Shown: positions 15,723-23,020 of the stretch, piece by piece
Position numbering within the stretch: position 1 is the first letter of the stretch
Layout of the letters: each line of letters starts with the position of its first letter
NCBI GenBank assembly: GCA_029007315.1
Contig: JAQXHO010000068.1
Location: 1-42,694, forward strand
DNA length: 42,694 nt
Origin: Oscillospiraceae bacterium
Lineage (GTDB): Bacteria; Bacillota; Clostridia; Oscillospirales; Ruminococcaceae
Direction: 5' to 3'
Made by a program: the position numbers and the translations under genes
The notes under the pieces: model-generated
What the model was told of the DNA's origin: nothing
Databases searched by the model: none
What the model saw: only the letters and a program-made list of their open reading frames with translations

Positions 15723-17678
15723 ATGGCTTATACAAAATCACATTATCTGGAACCGCTTGCTGAGATATTTCCCACAATCGGACGTGCTACGACAGAGATC
15801 ATAAATCTTCAGTCTGTGCTTAATCTTCCTAAGGGAACAGAGCATTTTTTGTCCGATATCCATGGAGAATATGAAGCTTTTTCCCATGTGCTGCGGAATG
15901 GTTCCGGTGCAGTACGAAAGAAGATAGATGATGTCTTCGGGCATACCCTCGGTACAAATGAGAAGATCGCTCTTGCATCTCTTATATATTATCCCAAGGA
16001 ACGAATGGAACTTATAAAAGATACAGAGTCTGATATGGAAAACTGGTACAGGGTGTCCCTTTACAGACTTATTGAGGTGTGCAAGGTGCTTTCCTCAAAA
16101 TATACAAGAGAAAAGCTCAGACGTGCCCTGCCCCGGGATTATGCCTATGTTATCGAGGAGCTTATTACAGAAAAACCGGAAGTTCTGGATAAAAAAGCAT
16201 ATTACGATTCAATTGTGGACACAATTATAGAAATAGGCTGCGCTGAGAATTTTATAGTAACTCTTTCAAGGCTCATACAGCATCTTGTAATAGATCATCT
16301 GCATATTATCGGTGATATCTACGACAGAGGTTCAGGTTCACATTTTATTATGGACAGACTTTGCAGTTATCATTCCCTGGATATACAGTGGGGCAATCAT
16401 GATGTTGTCTGGATGGGTGCGGCTTCCGGTCAGACCGCCTGCATTGCTGCTGTTGTCAGAAACAGTCTGCTTTGCGGAAATTATGATACCCTTGAAGACG
16501 GATATGGCATAAGCCTTATGCCCCTTGCAAGATTTGCACTGGAGGTTTATTCGGAGGATCCCTGCAGTCAGTTCAAAATCAGAGGAAAGGCAAAGGAACG
16601 CAGTGCGGAAGTGGGCCTTGCCATGAGAATGCACAAGGCGATTGCAGTCATACAGTTCAAGCTGGACGGTCAGCTGGAGGAAGAATATCCGGAATTCGGA
16701 ATGGAAGACAGAAGGCTTCTTCATAAAATGGATCTGAAAAAGGGAACTGTGGAGATAGACGGCAGGGAATACGAGCTGCTGGACAGAAATTTCCCGACAA
16801 TAGACCCCGAAAATCCCTATGAGCTTACAGAGGGTGAAAAGGCTGTTATCAAAAAACTTCAGTCTGCTTTTGTACACTGCGAAAAGCTTCAGAGGCATAT
16901 CCAGCTTCTTCTGAAAAAAGGCGGACTTTATAAAATATACAACGGCAATCTTCTGTATCATGGCTGTGTTCCGATGAATGAGGACGGCAGTTTCCGTGAG
17001 GTTTCCGTCGGCGGCAAAAAATACAAGGGCCGTATGCTTTATGATGTTCTTGAAAGCTATGTCCGCAAGGCATTTGTGTCCCTTTCCGACAAAGAAAAGA
17101 AATTCGGCAGGGATATTATGTGGTTCTTGTGGAACGGACCGGATTCTCCGCTTTTCGGAAGAAGCAAGATGGCTAATTTTGAAAGATATTTCGTGAAAGA
17201 GGAGGAAACTCACCGTGAGGTGAAAAATCCTTACTATTCCTTTATGGACGATACGGAAGCGGCAGAGCGTATACTAAAGGAATTCGGCCTTGAAAGTGAT
17301 AATTCACATATTATAAACGGTCATGTTCCTGTTCACCAGAAAGAGGGTGAAAGTCCCGTTAAATGCGGAGGAAAGCTTCTGGTAATTGACGGCGGCTTTT
17401 CGAAACAGTACAGAAGTGTAACGGGAATTGCCGGGTATACACTTATTTATAATTCCTATGGACTTATGCTGACTGCCCATGAGCCTTTTGAATCAAAGGA
17501 AAAGGCTGTCAGCGACTGTTCGGATATAGTATCAAGACGTGTAGCTGTTGAACATACAGCCAGACGTATTTCAATCGGAGATACTGACGAAGGCGCACGT
17601 ATCAAAATGCGTATTGCGGATCTGAAAAGCCTTATTGACGCTTACAGAAAAGGTATTATCCAGGAACATGATGATTAA
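15723..17678 (+). CDS. fbp: Fructose-1,6-bisphosphatase class III
   Basis: A 651-residue gluconeogenic enzyme that removes the 1-phosphate of fructose 1,6-bisphosphate. The class III form uses a calcineurin-like metallophosphoesterase fold: LSDIHGEYEAF (about residue 43), IIGDIYDRGSG (about 197) and WGNHDVVWMGA (about 218) hold the metal ligands, and INGHVPVHQKEGESPVKCGGKLLVIDGGFSK (about 535-565) closes the site. Length is normal for the family. TCAGGAGG is five bases before ATG 15723. An SGNH hydrolase gene follows after 19 bases with no terminator between them. Confidence 0.97.
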   Translation: MAYTKSHYLEPLAEIFPTIGRATTEIINLQSVLNLPKGTEHFLSDIHGEYEAFSHVLRNGSGAVRKKIDDVFGHTLGTNEKIALASLIYYPKERMELIKDTESDMENWYRVSLYRLIEVCKVLSSKYTREKLRRALPRDYAYVIEELITEKPEVLDKKAYYDSIVDTIIEIGCAENFIVTLSRLIQHLVIDHLHIIGDIYDRGSGSHFIMDRLCSYHSLDIQWGNHDVVWMGAASGQTACIAAVVRNSLLCGNYDTLEDGYGISLMPLARFALEVYSEDPCSQFKIRGKAKERSAEVGLAMRMHKAIAVIQFKLDGQLEEEYPEFGMEDRRLLHKMDLKKGTVEIDGREYELLDRNFPTIDPENPYELTEGEKAVIKKLQSAFVHCEKLQRHIQLLLKKGGLYKIYNGNLLYHGCVPMNEDGSFREVSVGGKKYKGRMLYDVLESYVRKAFVSLSDKEKKFGRDIMWFLWNGPDSPLFGRSKMANFERYFVKEEETHREVKNPYYSFMDDTEAAERILKEFGLESDNSHIINGHVPVHQKEGESPVKCGGKLLVIDGGFSKQYRSVTGIAGYTLIYNSYGLMLTAHEPFESKEKAVSDCSDIVSRRVAVEHTARRISIGDTDEGARIKMRIADLKSLIDAYRKGIIQEHDD

Positions 17679-17697
17679 CACGGAGGTATGATTTATA

Positions 17698-18765
17698 ATG
17701 AAGGATTACGGAAATGCAGGTGCGCTTTGCGGAGCATTGGGATGTATGCTTATGCTCCTTGTAAGTATGCACTTCGCAAAAGATGATGACAAGCCAAAGG
17801 CGGAAAATGCGTCAGCAGAAGTGGTGTTTGATGAAAATGATATTTCCGGCAGCACTGACGCACCGGAGAAGGAAAATTCTTCTGAAGCCACAACTGTTTC
17901 AGATGAAAACATTTCAGACTCAGACACTGAAACAACTGAAACTACAGAAACTACAGATTCTTCAGTATCCTTTGTGGGTCCTCACGGTAAAGACTCTGCG
18001 CAGAGAGCAGATTCTCTTTATGATACTGAAGTGCTGAGAAAGGTTTATCCCCAGCAGCTTTCCATAGTAGGCGACTCTATTGCCAGCGGATTCGGAGTAT
18101 ACGGAGTTCTTGACAATCCTTACGATTTTGCAACAGGCAACATGGGTTCACGAAGCATTAACGACTATACATTTGATTATGAAGGGACAAACGGTGTTTA
18201 TACTGAGGTTCTGAAGCTTTCACAGCCCGGCTATATCTATATTTCCATGGGAATGAATGATGTAAATATGATAACATCTGATCAGTACGCTGAAAATTAC
18301 AGGGAGATAATAACATCTGTAAGAGAGATATGTCCTGATTCCTGCATTATTGCGGCGGGTATTACACCTATTTCCGCAAGTTCAACATTTACAGCATCAA
18401 GCACGATTGAAACTTTCAATGAAAAGCTTAAAGAAGCAGTAAGCGAGTTTGATTCACCCTATGTACGTTATTTTGACGCAGGCAGCTATTTAAAGGATAC
18501 GGCTTCAGGAGGACTCAGTTCCGAATACAACGGCGGTGATGGAATACACCTTTCCGGAAAGGCTTATTATTTACTGCTTGAAAATCTGTATCTGCTTCTT
18601 GATGAAATGCCTGTTCCGTCTTCGGTTCAGAATATTATTGAGGAGCAGGGAATCACCGCGGATACAAGTGATGAGGGCAGTGATGACGAAACGACAACAG
18701 ATACAAGCGATGAAGTCACTGGTGACGAAACGCCAACAGAAACAAGCGGCGAAAGTGTACAGTAA
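17698..18765 (+). CDS. Membrane-anchored SGNH/GDSL-family hydrolase
   Basis: A 355-residue surface protein. A hydrophobic N-terminal segment (ALCGALGCMLMLLVSMHF, residues 9-26) acts as signal anchor; it contains a Cys but no clear lipobox. An acidic, Thr/Ser/Glu-rich linker fills residues 30-105. The SGNH domain shows block I GDSIASG with S127, block II glycine in GNMGS, block III GMND at 185-188 and block V D281-x2-H284. The C-terminus repeats a TSDE motif. Such esterases usually deacylate wall polysaccharide or lipid; the substrate is unknown. The AGGAG-type site is 11 bases upstream. Probably co-transcribed with fbp, though a metabolic link is not obvious. Confidence 0.85.
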   Translation: MKDYGNAGALCGALGCMLMLLVSMHFAKDDDKPKAENASAEVVFDENDISGSTDAPEKENSSEATTVSDENISDSDTETTETTETTDSSVSFVGPHGKDSAQRADSLYDTEVLRKVYPQQLSIVGDSIASGFGVYGVLDNPYDFATGNMGSRSINDYTFDYEGTNGVYTEVLKLSQPGYIYISMGMNDVNMITSDQYAENYREIITSVREICPDSCIIAAGITPISASSTFTASSTIETFNEKLKEAVSEFDSPYVRYFDAGSYLKDTASGGLSSEYNGGDGIHLSGKAYYLLLENLYLLLDEMPVPSSVQNIIEEQGITADTSDEGSDDETTTDTSDEVTGDETPTETSGESVQ

Positions 18766-18767
18766 AC

Positions 18768-18804
18768 AAAAAAGCTGCTGCAATATTTCATGCAGCAGCT
18801 TTTT
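18768..18804. terminator. Bidirectional intrinsic terminator
   Basis: An A-rich flank leads into stem GCTGCTGCA (18774-18782), paired with TGCAGCAGC (18791-18799) over an eight-base loop and followed by TTTTT. Since both flanks are A/T tracts, it ends the SGNH gene on the plus strand and ydbC on the minus strand. Confidence 0.88.
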
Positions 18805-18810
18805 AATTTT

Positions 18811-19044
18811 TTAATCGAACGAATCAAAATCAATCTCGTTTATAATATCCCTCAGAGCCATAACCTCTTCTGCGGAAAGAGTGATACCCTTTCTCATTCT
18901 GGTGTGATCAGCGTTCCAGTCACGCAGATCGTACTTGGGTTCACGGTCATTCCAGCTTACAAGATTAAGCTCCTTTGACCAGCCTCCTGCCATTTCCGCC
19001 AGAACACCGATATGTTCTGTGATTTCATACTTGAGTTCAGCCAT
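18811..19044 (-). CDS. ydbC: YdbC family protein (PC4-like single-strand DNA binding)
   Basis: A 77-residue protein with KYEITEHIGVLAEMAGGWSKELNLVSWNDREPKYDLRDW, matching the bacterial YdbC family, which is related to the transcription coactivator PC4/p15. The Lactococcus homologue binds single-stranded DNA as a dimer. The call is by motif and length. GGAGAG lies seven bases before ATG 19044. It has its own promoter and shares a terminator with the SGNH gene. Its cellular role is not established. Confidence 0.88.
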   Translation of the reverse strand: MAELKYEITEHIGVLAEMAGGWSKELNLVSWNDREPKYDLRDWNADHTRMRKGITLSAEEVMALRDIINEIDFDSFD

Positions 19045-19095
19045 TTTCTTTTCTCTCCTTATACATTTTTATCACTGTCTGATGCAGTTTCTTAT

Positions 19096-19124
19096 ATTAT
19101 ACATTAACAAGTGAAAAATAGCAA
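19096..19124 (-). promoter_or_regulatory. Probable sigma-A promoter of ydbC
   Basis: On the minus strand TTGCTA (19124-19119) and TATAAT (19101-19096), spacer 17 bases. The -35 lies in an AAAAATAGCAA / TTTGCTATTTTT inverted repeat (about 19114-19142), which could be an operator or a readthrough terminator. Confidence 0.6.
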
Positions 19125-19190
19125 CAGGTTTTTGCTATTTTTCTGAAACTTAAAAATATTTTTCTCATTGCTGTAAAATTCGTAGAAACA

Positions 19191-19223
19191 TTTAAGATTG
19201 GTTTAAGTTTACTCAGTTATAAT
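19191..19223 (+). promoter_or_regulatory. CiaR-type direct repeat and -10 of the VTC/DUF4956/beta-helix operon
   Basis: TTTAAG (19191-19196), five bases, then TTTAAG (19202-19207) form a perfect 11-base-period repeat. Ten bases later stands TATAAT (19218-19223). No acceptable -35 hexamer exists at 17 bases. An OmpR-family regulator bound at the repeat would replace the -35 contact. TTTAAG-N5-TTTAAG at this spacing is the site known for streptococcal CiaR. Confidence 0.62.
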
Positions 19224-19284
19224 AACAACAAAAGCTAAGGAATGTTAAGTTCAGGGAAAAATGAGGTTAAACGGAGGTGAGTTT

Positions 19285-20034
19285 ATGGCTATAGAAACTT
19301 TTGAACGTAAGGAAATAAAGTTTATGCTGTCAGGCAGACAGTATGCTGCATTGTCAGAGCTTCTTCCGAAATATATGGAACCGGATCCTTATTGCAGAGA
19401 TGGAAAAACATACGGCATTTACAATGTGTATTACGATACACCCTGTGATGATCTCATACGCCAGTCAATAGAAAAGCCTTATTATAAGGAAAAGCTCAGA
19501 CTCAGAAGCTATATGTCGCCTGCTGCACCGGAGGACAGGGTTTTTCTTGAAATAAAGAAGAAAATCGGCGGTGTTGTCAATAAGCGGCGTGTGGTTTTAA
19601 CTCTGGAAGAGGCAGAACAGTACATTAGCTGCGGAGCGTATCCCGAGGATAACGGAAAGTATCTAAGAAAACAGGTTTTAAGCGAACTGGATATACTTTT
19701 TCAGCGTTATGACCTGGCACCCAAGCAGTACATAAGCTATGAACGTGCGGCTTACTTCGGAAAAGAGGATAAGAACTTCCGGCTCACATTTGACAGAAAT
19801 ATCACTGCAAGGAGATATGATGTTACACTTTCAAAGGAAAGCTTCGGCGAAAAGCTCATCTCTCCGGATTCTTACCTTATGGAAGTAAAGATAAGCGATT
19901 CAATGCCGGTCTGGCTTGCAGAACAGCTTGCGGCTCTGAAAATTTATAAAATAAGCTTTTCGAAATACGGAACAGCTTACAAAAATGAAATACTGCGAAA
20001 TTTAAACCAAAGGAGAGTTATATCTTATGTTTGA
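19285..20034 (+). CDS. VTC-domain polyphosphate polymerase family protein
   Basis: A 249-residue VTC domain, the catalytic tunnel domain that makes polyphosphate from ATP in yeast Vtc4. The basic and acidic tunnel residues are seen in FERKEIKFML (residues 5-14), KEKLRLRSY, FLEIKKKIGGVVNKRRVVL, ERAAYFG and LMEVKISDSMP. Bacterial homologues are usually paired with DUF4956 genes as here; their activity is inferred. ATG 19285 is preferred to ATG 19261 because GGAGG lies in the bases between them, about eight upstream. The last eight bases overlap the next gene. Confidence 0.88.
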   Translation: MAIETFERKEIKFMLSGRQYAALSELLPKYMEPDPYCRDGKTYGIYNVYYDTPCDDLIRQSIEKPYYKEKLRLRSYMSPAAPEDRVFLEIKKKIGGVVNKRRVVLTLEEAEQYISCGAYPEDNGKYLRKQVLSELDILFQRYDLAPKQYISYERAAYFGKEDKNFRLTFDRNITARRYDVTLSKESFGEKLISPDSYLMEVKISDSMPVWLAEQLAALKIYKISFSKYGTAYKNEILRNLNQRRVISYV

Positions 20035-20773
20035 TAATCTGAAAACTATGGCGGCAACTGCTGCAAATAATCTTTTTTCAACAGCCGATGCAGCAGGAAC
20101 AGCTTCCGAAGTGGGAATTATTGATATGCTTTCGGCAATGGGTCTTGGCGTACTGATGGGCATTCTGATCAGTGTTCTTTATATGTTTACCCACAGAAAA
20201 AGCAGCTATTCTTCAAGTTATGTGCTGACAATACTCATTCTTCCTGTTATTGTTTCCGTTGTGCTTGTTATGATTAATTCTATGGCAAGTGCGTTGAGCC
20301 TTGCAGGTGTGTTCACCCTTTGCCGTTATCGTACAGTTCCCGGCGACCCGAAGGATATTACATATGTATTTTTTGCAATGGCTGTAGGCGTTATCTGCGG
20401 TATAAACAGAAATGAATATATATGGTTTGTCTTTGTGTTCTATGCAGTTGTTGCAGCAGTGCTTCTTATTGTTGATATTTCAAGCTTCGGCAAGTGCAAA
20501 ACAAGCTCCATGACCCTTAAAATCACTATTCCGGAAGATATGAATTATGTTGGTCTTTTTGACGGAATTCTCAATCACTATACAACAAGCTGGAAGCTCA
20601 GAAGAATCAAGACAACAAATTTCGGTTCCCTGTTTGAGCTTGTATACAGCCTTGAAATGAAAAACGACGCAGACCAGAAGCAGTTTATTGATGAACTGAG
20701 AAGACTCAACGGCAATCTTACGGTAGTGCTTACCCTTTTCCGTTATGATGATAAGGTTTATGAGCAGAACTGA
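20027..20773 (+). CDS. DUF4956 family membrane protein
   Basis: A 248-residue protein with four or so N-terminal transmembrane helices (residues about 30-150) and a C-terminal cytoplasmic domain of about 90 residues. The FTLCRYRTVPGDPKDITYVFFAMAVGVICG block is the DUF4956 signature. The family is almost always next to VTC-domain genes. An inferred role is anchoring or channelling polyphosphate at the membrane, similar to the membrane subunits of the yeast VTC complex. Its AAAGGAG site lies inside the VTC gene, indicating coupled expression. Confidence 0.87.
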   Translation: MFDNLKTMAATAANNLFSTADAAGTASEVGIIDMLSAMGLGVLMGILISVLYMFTHRKSSYSSSYVLTILILPVIVSVVLVMINSMASALSLAGVFTLCRYRTVPGDPKDITYVFFAMAVGVICGINRNEYIWFVFVFYAVVAAVLLIVDISSFGKCKTSSMTLKITIPEDMNYVGLFDGILNHYTTSWKLRRIKTTNFGSLFELVYSLEMKNDADQKQFIDELRRLNGNLTVVLTLFRYDDKVYEQN

Positions 20774-20797
20774 TTGCGTCAGACGAGGTGAAACAGT

Positions 20798-22144
20798 ATG
20801 GGTTACAAAAAAATAATTGTATGTATGGTGCTTTTTGCAATGGCGGCAGGACTTTGCGGCTGTAATGGCAATAGTGATGCCGACGAAGACAGCGCAAAGA
20901 TCACGGCAAAAGAAATTGAAATAGCTGAGGGCGCAGATGTTCCGGAGGCTGAAGATTCCGATAATGAAACAAGTGAATCCACGGAAACAGCATCTGTAAC
21001 CACGACGACTGTAACAGGCAGCAGTGTTTCTTCCGAAACAACTGTCACAACATCAAAAACAACAGCAGTTTCCACTACAAGCAAAAAGGCGGTTACAACG
21101 GTTAAGAAAACAGTTTATATTAATGGCGGCGGCAATTCTAATAATGGCGGCAATGCCGTTACTGCGGCTCCTAAAACTACAGCTAAAAATACAACTACAA
21201 CAACAACAGTTACAGAACCTGTTGCTCCGGAGGATGTGGACAAGTACATTGATTTTGCTTCAGCTTCAAGCGGCGATGGATATACCTTTGATGGCAGCAC
21301 TCTGAATATTTTCTCAGCAGGAACATATCATCTTTCCGGCGGTCTTGCAGGTATGGTATATATTAATGTAAGCAACGAGGAAAAGGTAAAGCTCAGACTT
21401 AACGGCGTTGGAATAGAAAATACAGGCGCTCCCTGCATTCAGGTTGAGAATGCAGACAAGGTAACGGTAAATGCTGTAAGCGGTTCTTCCAATTATCTGA
21501 AATGCTACAGCACTAATGCTGAGGGTGACGCTGCTCTTTTCAGCAAGGACGATCTGAAGATAAAGGGCGAAGGCTCTCTTTATGTATTCTGTGATAATGA
21601 GCATGGCATTTCCTGTAATAATGACCTTGAAATAGAGGAATGTCAGCTTACAGTCGACGCTGAAAAAACCGGAATCACTTCTCATAAAACCATATCCATT
21701 TATTCCGGAATCATAAATACAAACGGTGACAACTGCGGCATACGTTCAAGAGATTATATCGGAATAGAAGGCGGATATGTTGCTGCCTGCGGAGGAAAAA
21801 AGACCGGCGCAGACAGAGGCGGCATTATTTCTGATACCGGTAATTTCTGCATTGCAGGAGGTACTGTTATTGCTGTAGGTACAAATCAGACTGTTCCTTA
21901 TGGTCAGAATACAGCAGTGTTCTCTTTCCCTGAAGTAATACCCAAGGAAAATACTCTTGCAGTATCTGTAAACGGTATGACCCTTGCCTCAGTTCAGCCG
22001 AATAAAAAATATACCTGTGCCCTTATAAGCGACCCGAATCTAGGCATTGGCGTTCTTTGCGACGTATGGCTTGCCGACGTATGGTATGATAATTTTACGC
22101 TTACTGACGGAATAACACAGGCTGCACTTGATGGTGTGCAGTAA
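20798..22144 (+). CDS. Cell-surface lipoprotein with Cthe_2159/DUF4353-like beta-helix domain
   Basis: A 448-residue lipoprotein. The signal peptide MGYKKIIVCMVLFAMAAGLC ends in a CGC lipobox; a Ser/Thr-rich linker follows to about residue 140, including a Gly/Asn stretch (GGGNSNNGGN). The rest is a right-handed beta-helix with repeats such as VYINVSNEEKVKLRLNGVGI, LKIKGEGSLYVF and DGGNCGIRS-like turns, matching the carbohydrate-binding Cthe_2159 family (the founding member binds acidic polysaccharide and cellulose). The gene is 24 bases behind the DUF4956 gene and ends the operon at a strong terminator. Binding rather than catalysis is the likely role. Confidence 0.8.
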   Translation: MGYKKIIVCMVLFAMAAGLCGCNGNSDADEDSAKITAKEIEIAEGADVPEAEDSDNETSESTETASVTTTTVTGSSVSSETTVTTSKTTAVSTTSKKAVTTVKKTVYINGGGNSNNGGNAVTAAPKTTAKNTTTTTTVTEPVAPEDVDKYIDFASASSGDGYTFDGSTLNIFSAGTYHLSGGLAGMVYINVSNEEKVKLRLNGVGIENTGAPCIQVENADKVTVNAVSGSSNYLKCYSTNAEGDAALFSKDDLKIKGEGSLYVFCDNEHGISCNNDLEIEECQLTVDAEKTGITSHKTISIYSGIINTNGDNCGIRSRDYIGIEGGYVAACGGKKTGADRGGIISDTGNFCIAGGTVIAVGTNQTVPYGQNTAVFSFPEVIPKENTLAVSVNGMTLASVQPNKKYTCALISDPNLGIGVLCDVWLADVWYDNFTLTDGITQAALDGVQ

Positions 22145-22177
22145 AATTTGCTTTCTTTCTTTCATTCACTACTATAT

Positions 22178-22226
22178 AAAACGTGCATATTTTAAGCTAA
22201 ACGCTTTGAATATGCACGTTTTACTT
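22178..22226 (+). terminator. Strong intrinsic terminator after the beta-helix lipoprotein
   Basis: A perfect 14-bp stem, AAAACGTGCATATT (22178-22191) and AATATGCACGTTTT (22209-22222), with an inner AAGC/GCTT pairing and a T-rich tail (TTTTACTTTTAT). It isolates the cassette from the next transcription unit. Confidence 0.9.
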
Positions 22227-22262
22227 TTATATAGGATTAAAAAACAAAAACTTGTAGCTGAG

Positions 22263-22311
22263 ATTATATAATGCTATTGACAAATTATATAATTGTGGTA
22301 TAATATTATAC
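22263..22311. promoter_or_regulatory. Candidate RHH operator: three palindromes over the RHH-clpB promoter
   Basis: ATTATATAAT occurs twice (22263-22272 and 22284-22293), with centres exactly 21 bases apart, one upstream of the -35 and one inside the spacer. A third, 14-base perfect palindrome GTATAATATTATAC (22298-22311) covers the -10. The downstream gene encodes a ribbon-helix-helix protein, and that class binds spaced palindromes and often represses itself. The region is very A/T rich, so chance palindromes are possible. Confidence 0.45.
22277..22304 (+). promoter_or_regulatory. Sigma-A promoter of the RHH-clpB unit
   Basis: TTGACA (22277-22282) and TATAAT (22299-22304) are both perfect, spacer 16 bases. 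No CIRCE or CtsR heptad repeat was found nearby. Confidence 0.82.
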
Positions 22312-22342
22312 AAGAACAGATGAGAGAAAGAAGGTGCTGCCT

Positions 22343-23005
22343 GTGAAGAAAAGTGTATACAGCGTTGTGCTTATGGATCATGTGGTACAGGCAATTGATG
22401 AGCTTGCTGCAAGGCAGGGTACCAGCAGATCCAATCTGATAAATCAGATACTTGCGCAGCACGTTTGCTGTACTACTCCGGAAATGCAGATGCAGTCGGT
22501 ATTTTCCGTAATGGAAGAGCAGATGAACAGAATGTTCCGCATAGAAGCACAGGCGTCTGAAGCCATGCTTTCAATGCACAGTGCCTTGAGGTACAAGTAT
22601 AGACCTGCACTGAAGTACAGCGTGGAGCTTATGCGTGAGCCTACTGATATGCAGCTGGGCTGGCTGAGAATATCCTGCCGCACTCAGAGCAAGCCTTTGC
22701 TTCTTGCAATGGAGGATTTTTTCAGACTGTGGATAAGTCTGGAGATATCTGCCTTTCCCGAATACAGAAATATTGAAGGAATGTATGTTCTTGCACCGGG
22801 CAGAATGACAAGGTGTATTCTCCGAAGCGGTGACAGAACAGCAGAGGAAACCGGTGAAGCTATAAGCAAATATATAAATGTATTTGACAAGCTGATCCAG
22901 ATGTATTTTTCTGGAATGCAAGAGGGTGTTCCGGAGGAGATACTGAAAAAACAAACCGCAGAGGGCTATAAAAAGCTGGCTGCAGAGGAAAAAGAATTAA
23001 TTTAA
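22343..23005 (+). CDS. Ribbon-helix-helix (CopG-like) DNA-binding protein with unknown C-terminal domain
   Basis: A 220-residue protein. Residues 1-43 (KKSVYSVVLMDHVVQAIDEL ... GTSRSNLINQILAQHV) form a ribbon-helix-helix motif: a beta strand, a helix, and a TSRSNLINQ turn-helix. Residues about 50-215 are a mostly helical domain I do not recognise, with MRCILRSGDRTAEETGEAISKYINVF. The start is GTG 22343, with AAGG eight bases upstream; GTG 22334 overlaps that site. It lies 15 bases before clpB on the same transcript, and its promoter is covered by palindromes. Inference: a regulator of itself and clpB. Confidence 0.75.
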   Translation: MKKSVYSVVLMDHVVQAIDELAARQGTSRSNLINQILAQHVCCTTPEMQMQSVFSVMEEQMNRMFRIEAQASEAMLSMHSALRYKYRPALKYSVELMREPTDMQLGWLRISCRTQSKPLLLAMEDFFRLWISLEISAFPEYRNIEGMYVLAPGRMTRCILRSGDRTAEETGEAISKYINVFDKLIQMYFSGMQEGVPEEILKKQTAEGYKKLAAEEKELI

Positions 23006-23020
23006 AACGGAGGTATTGTT

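Noticed and set aside
16338-17213. 291-codon minus-strand frame inside fbp
   Set aside because: fbp is full length with all family motifs; the antisense frame has no ribosome site and no recognisable domain.
19114-19142. AAAAATAGCAA/TTGCTATTTTT inverted repeat considered as a terminator
   Set aside because: It lies between two divergent promoters and overlaps the ydbC -35, so no upstream transcript needs ending there; it was left as a note on the ydbC promoter.
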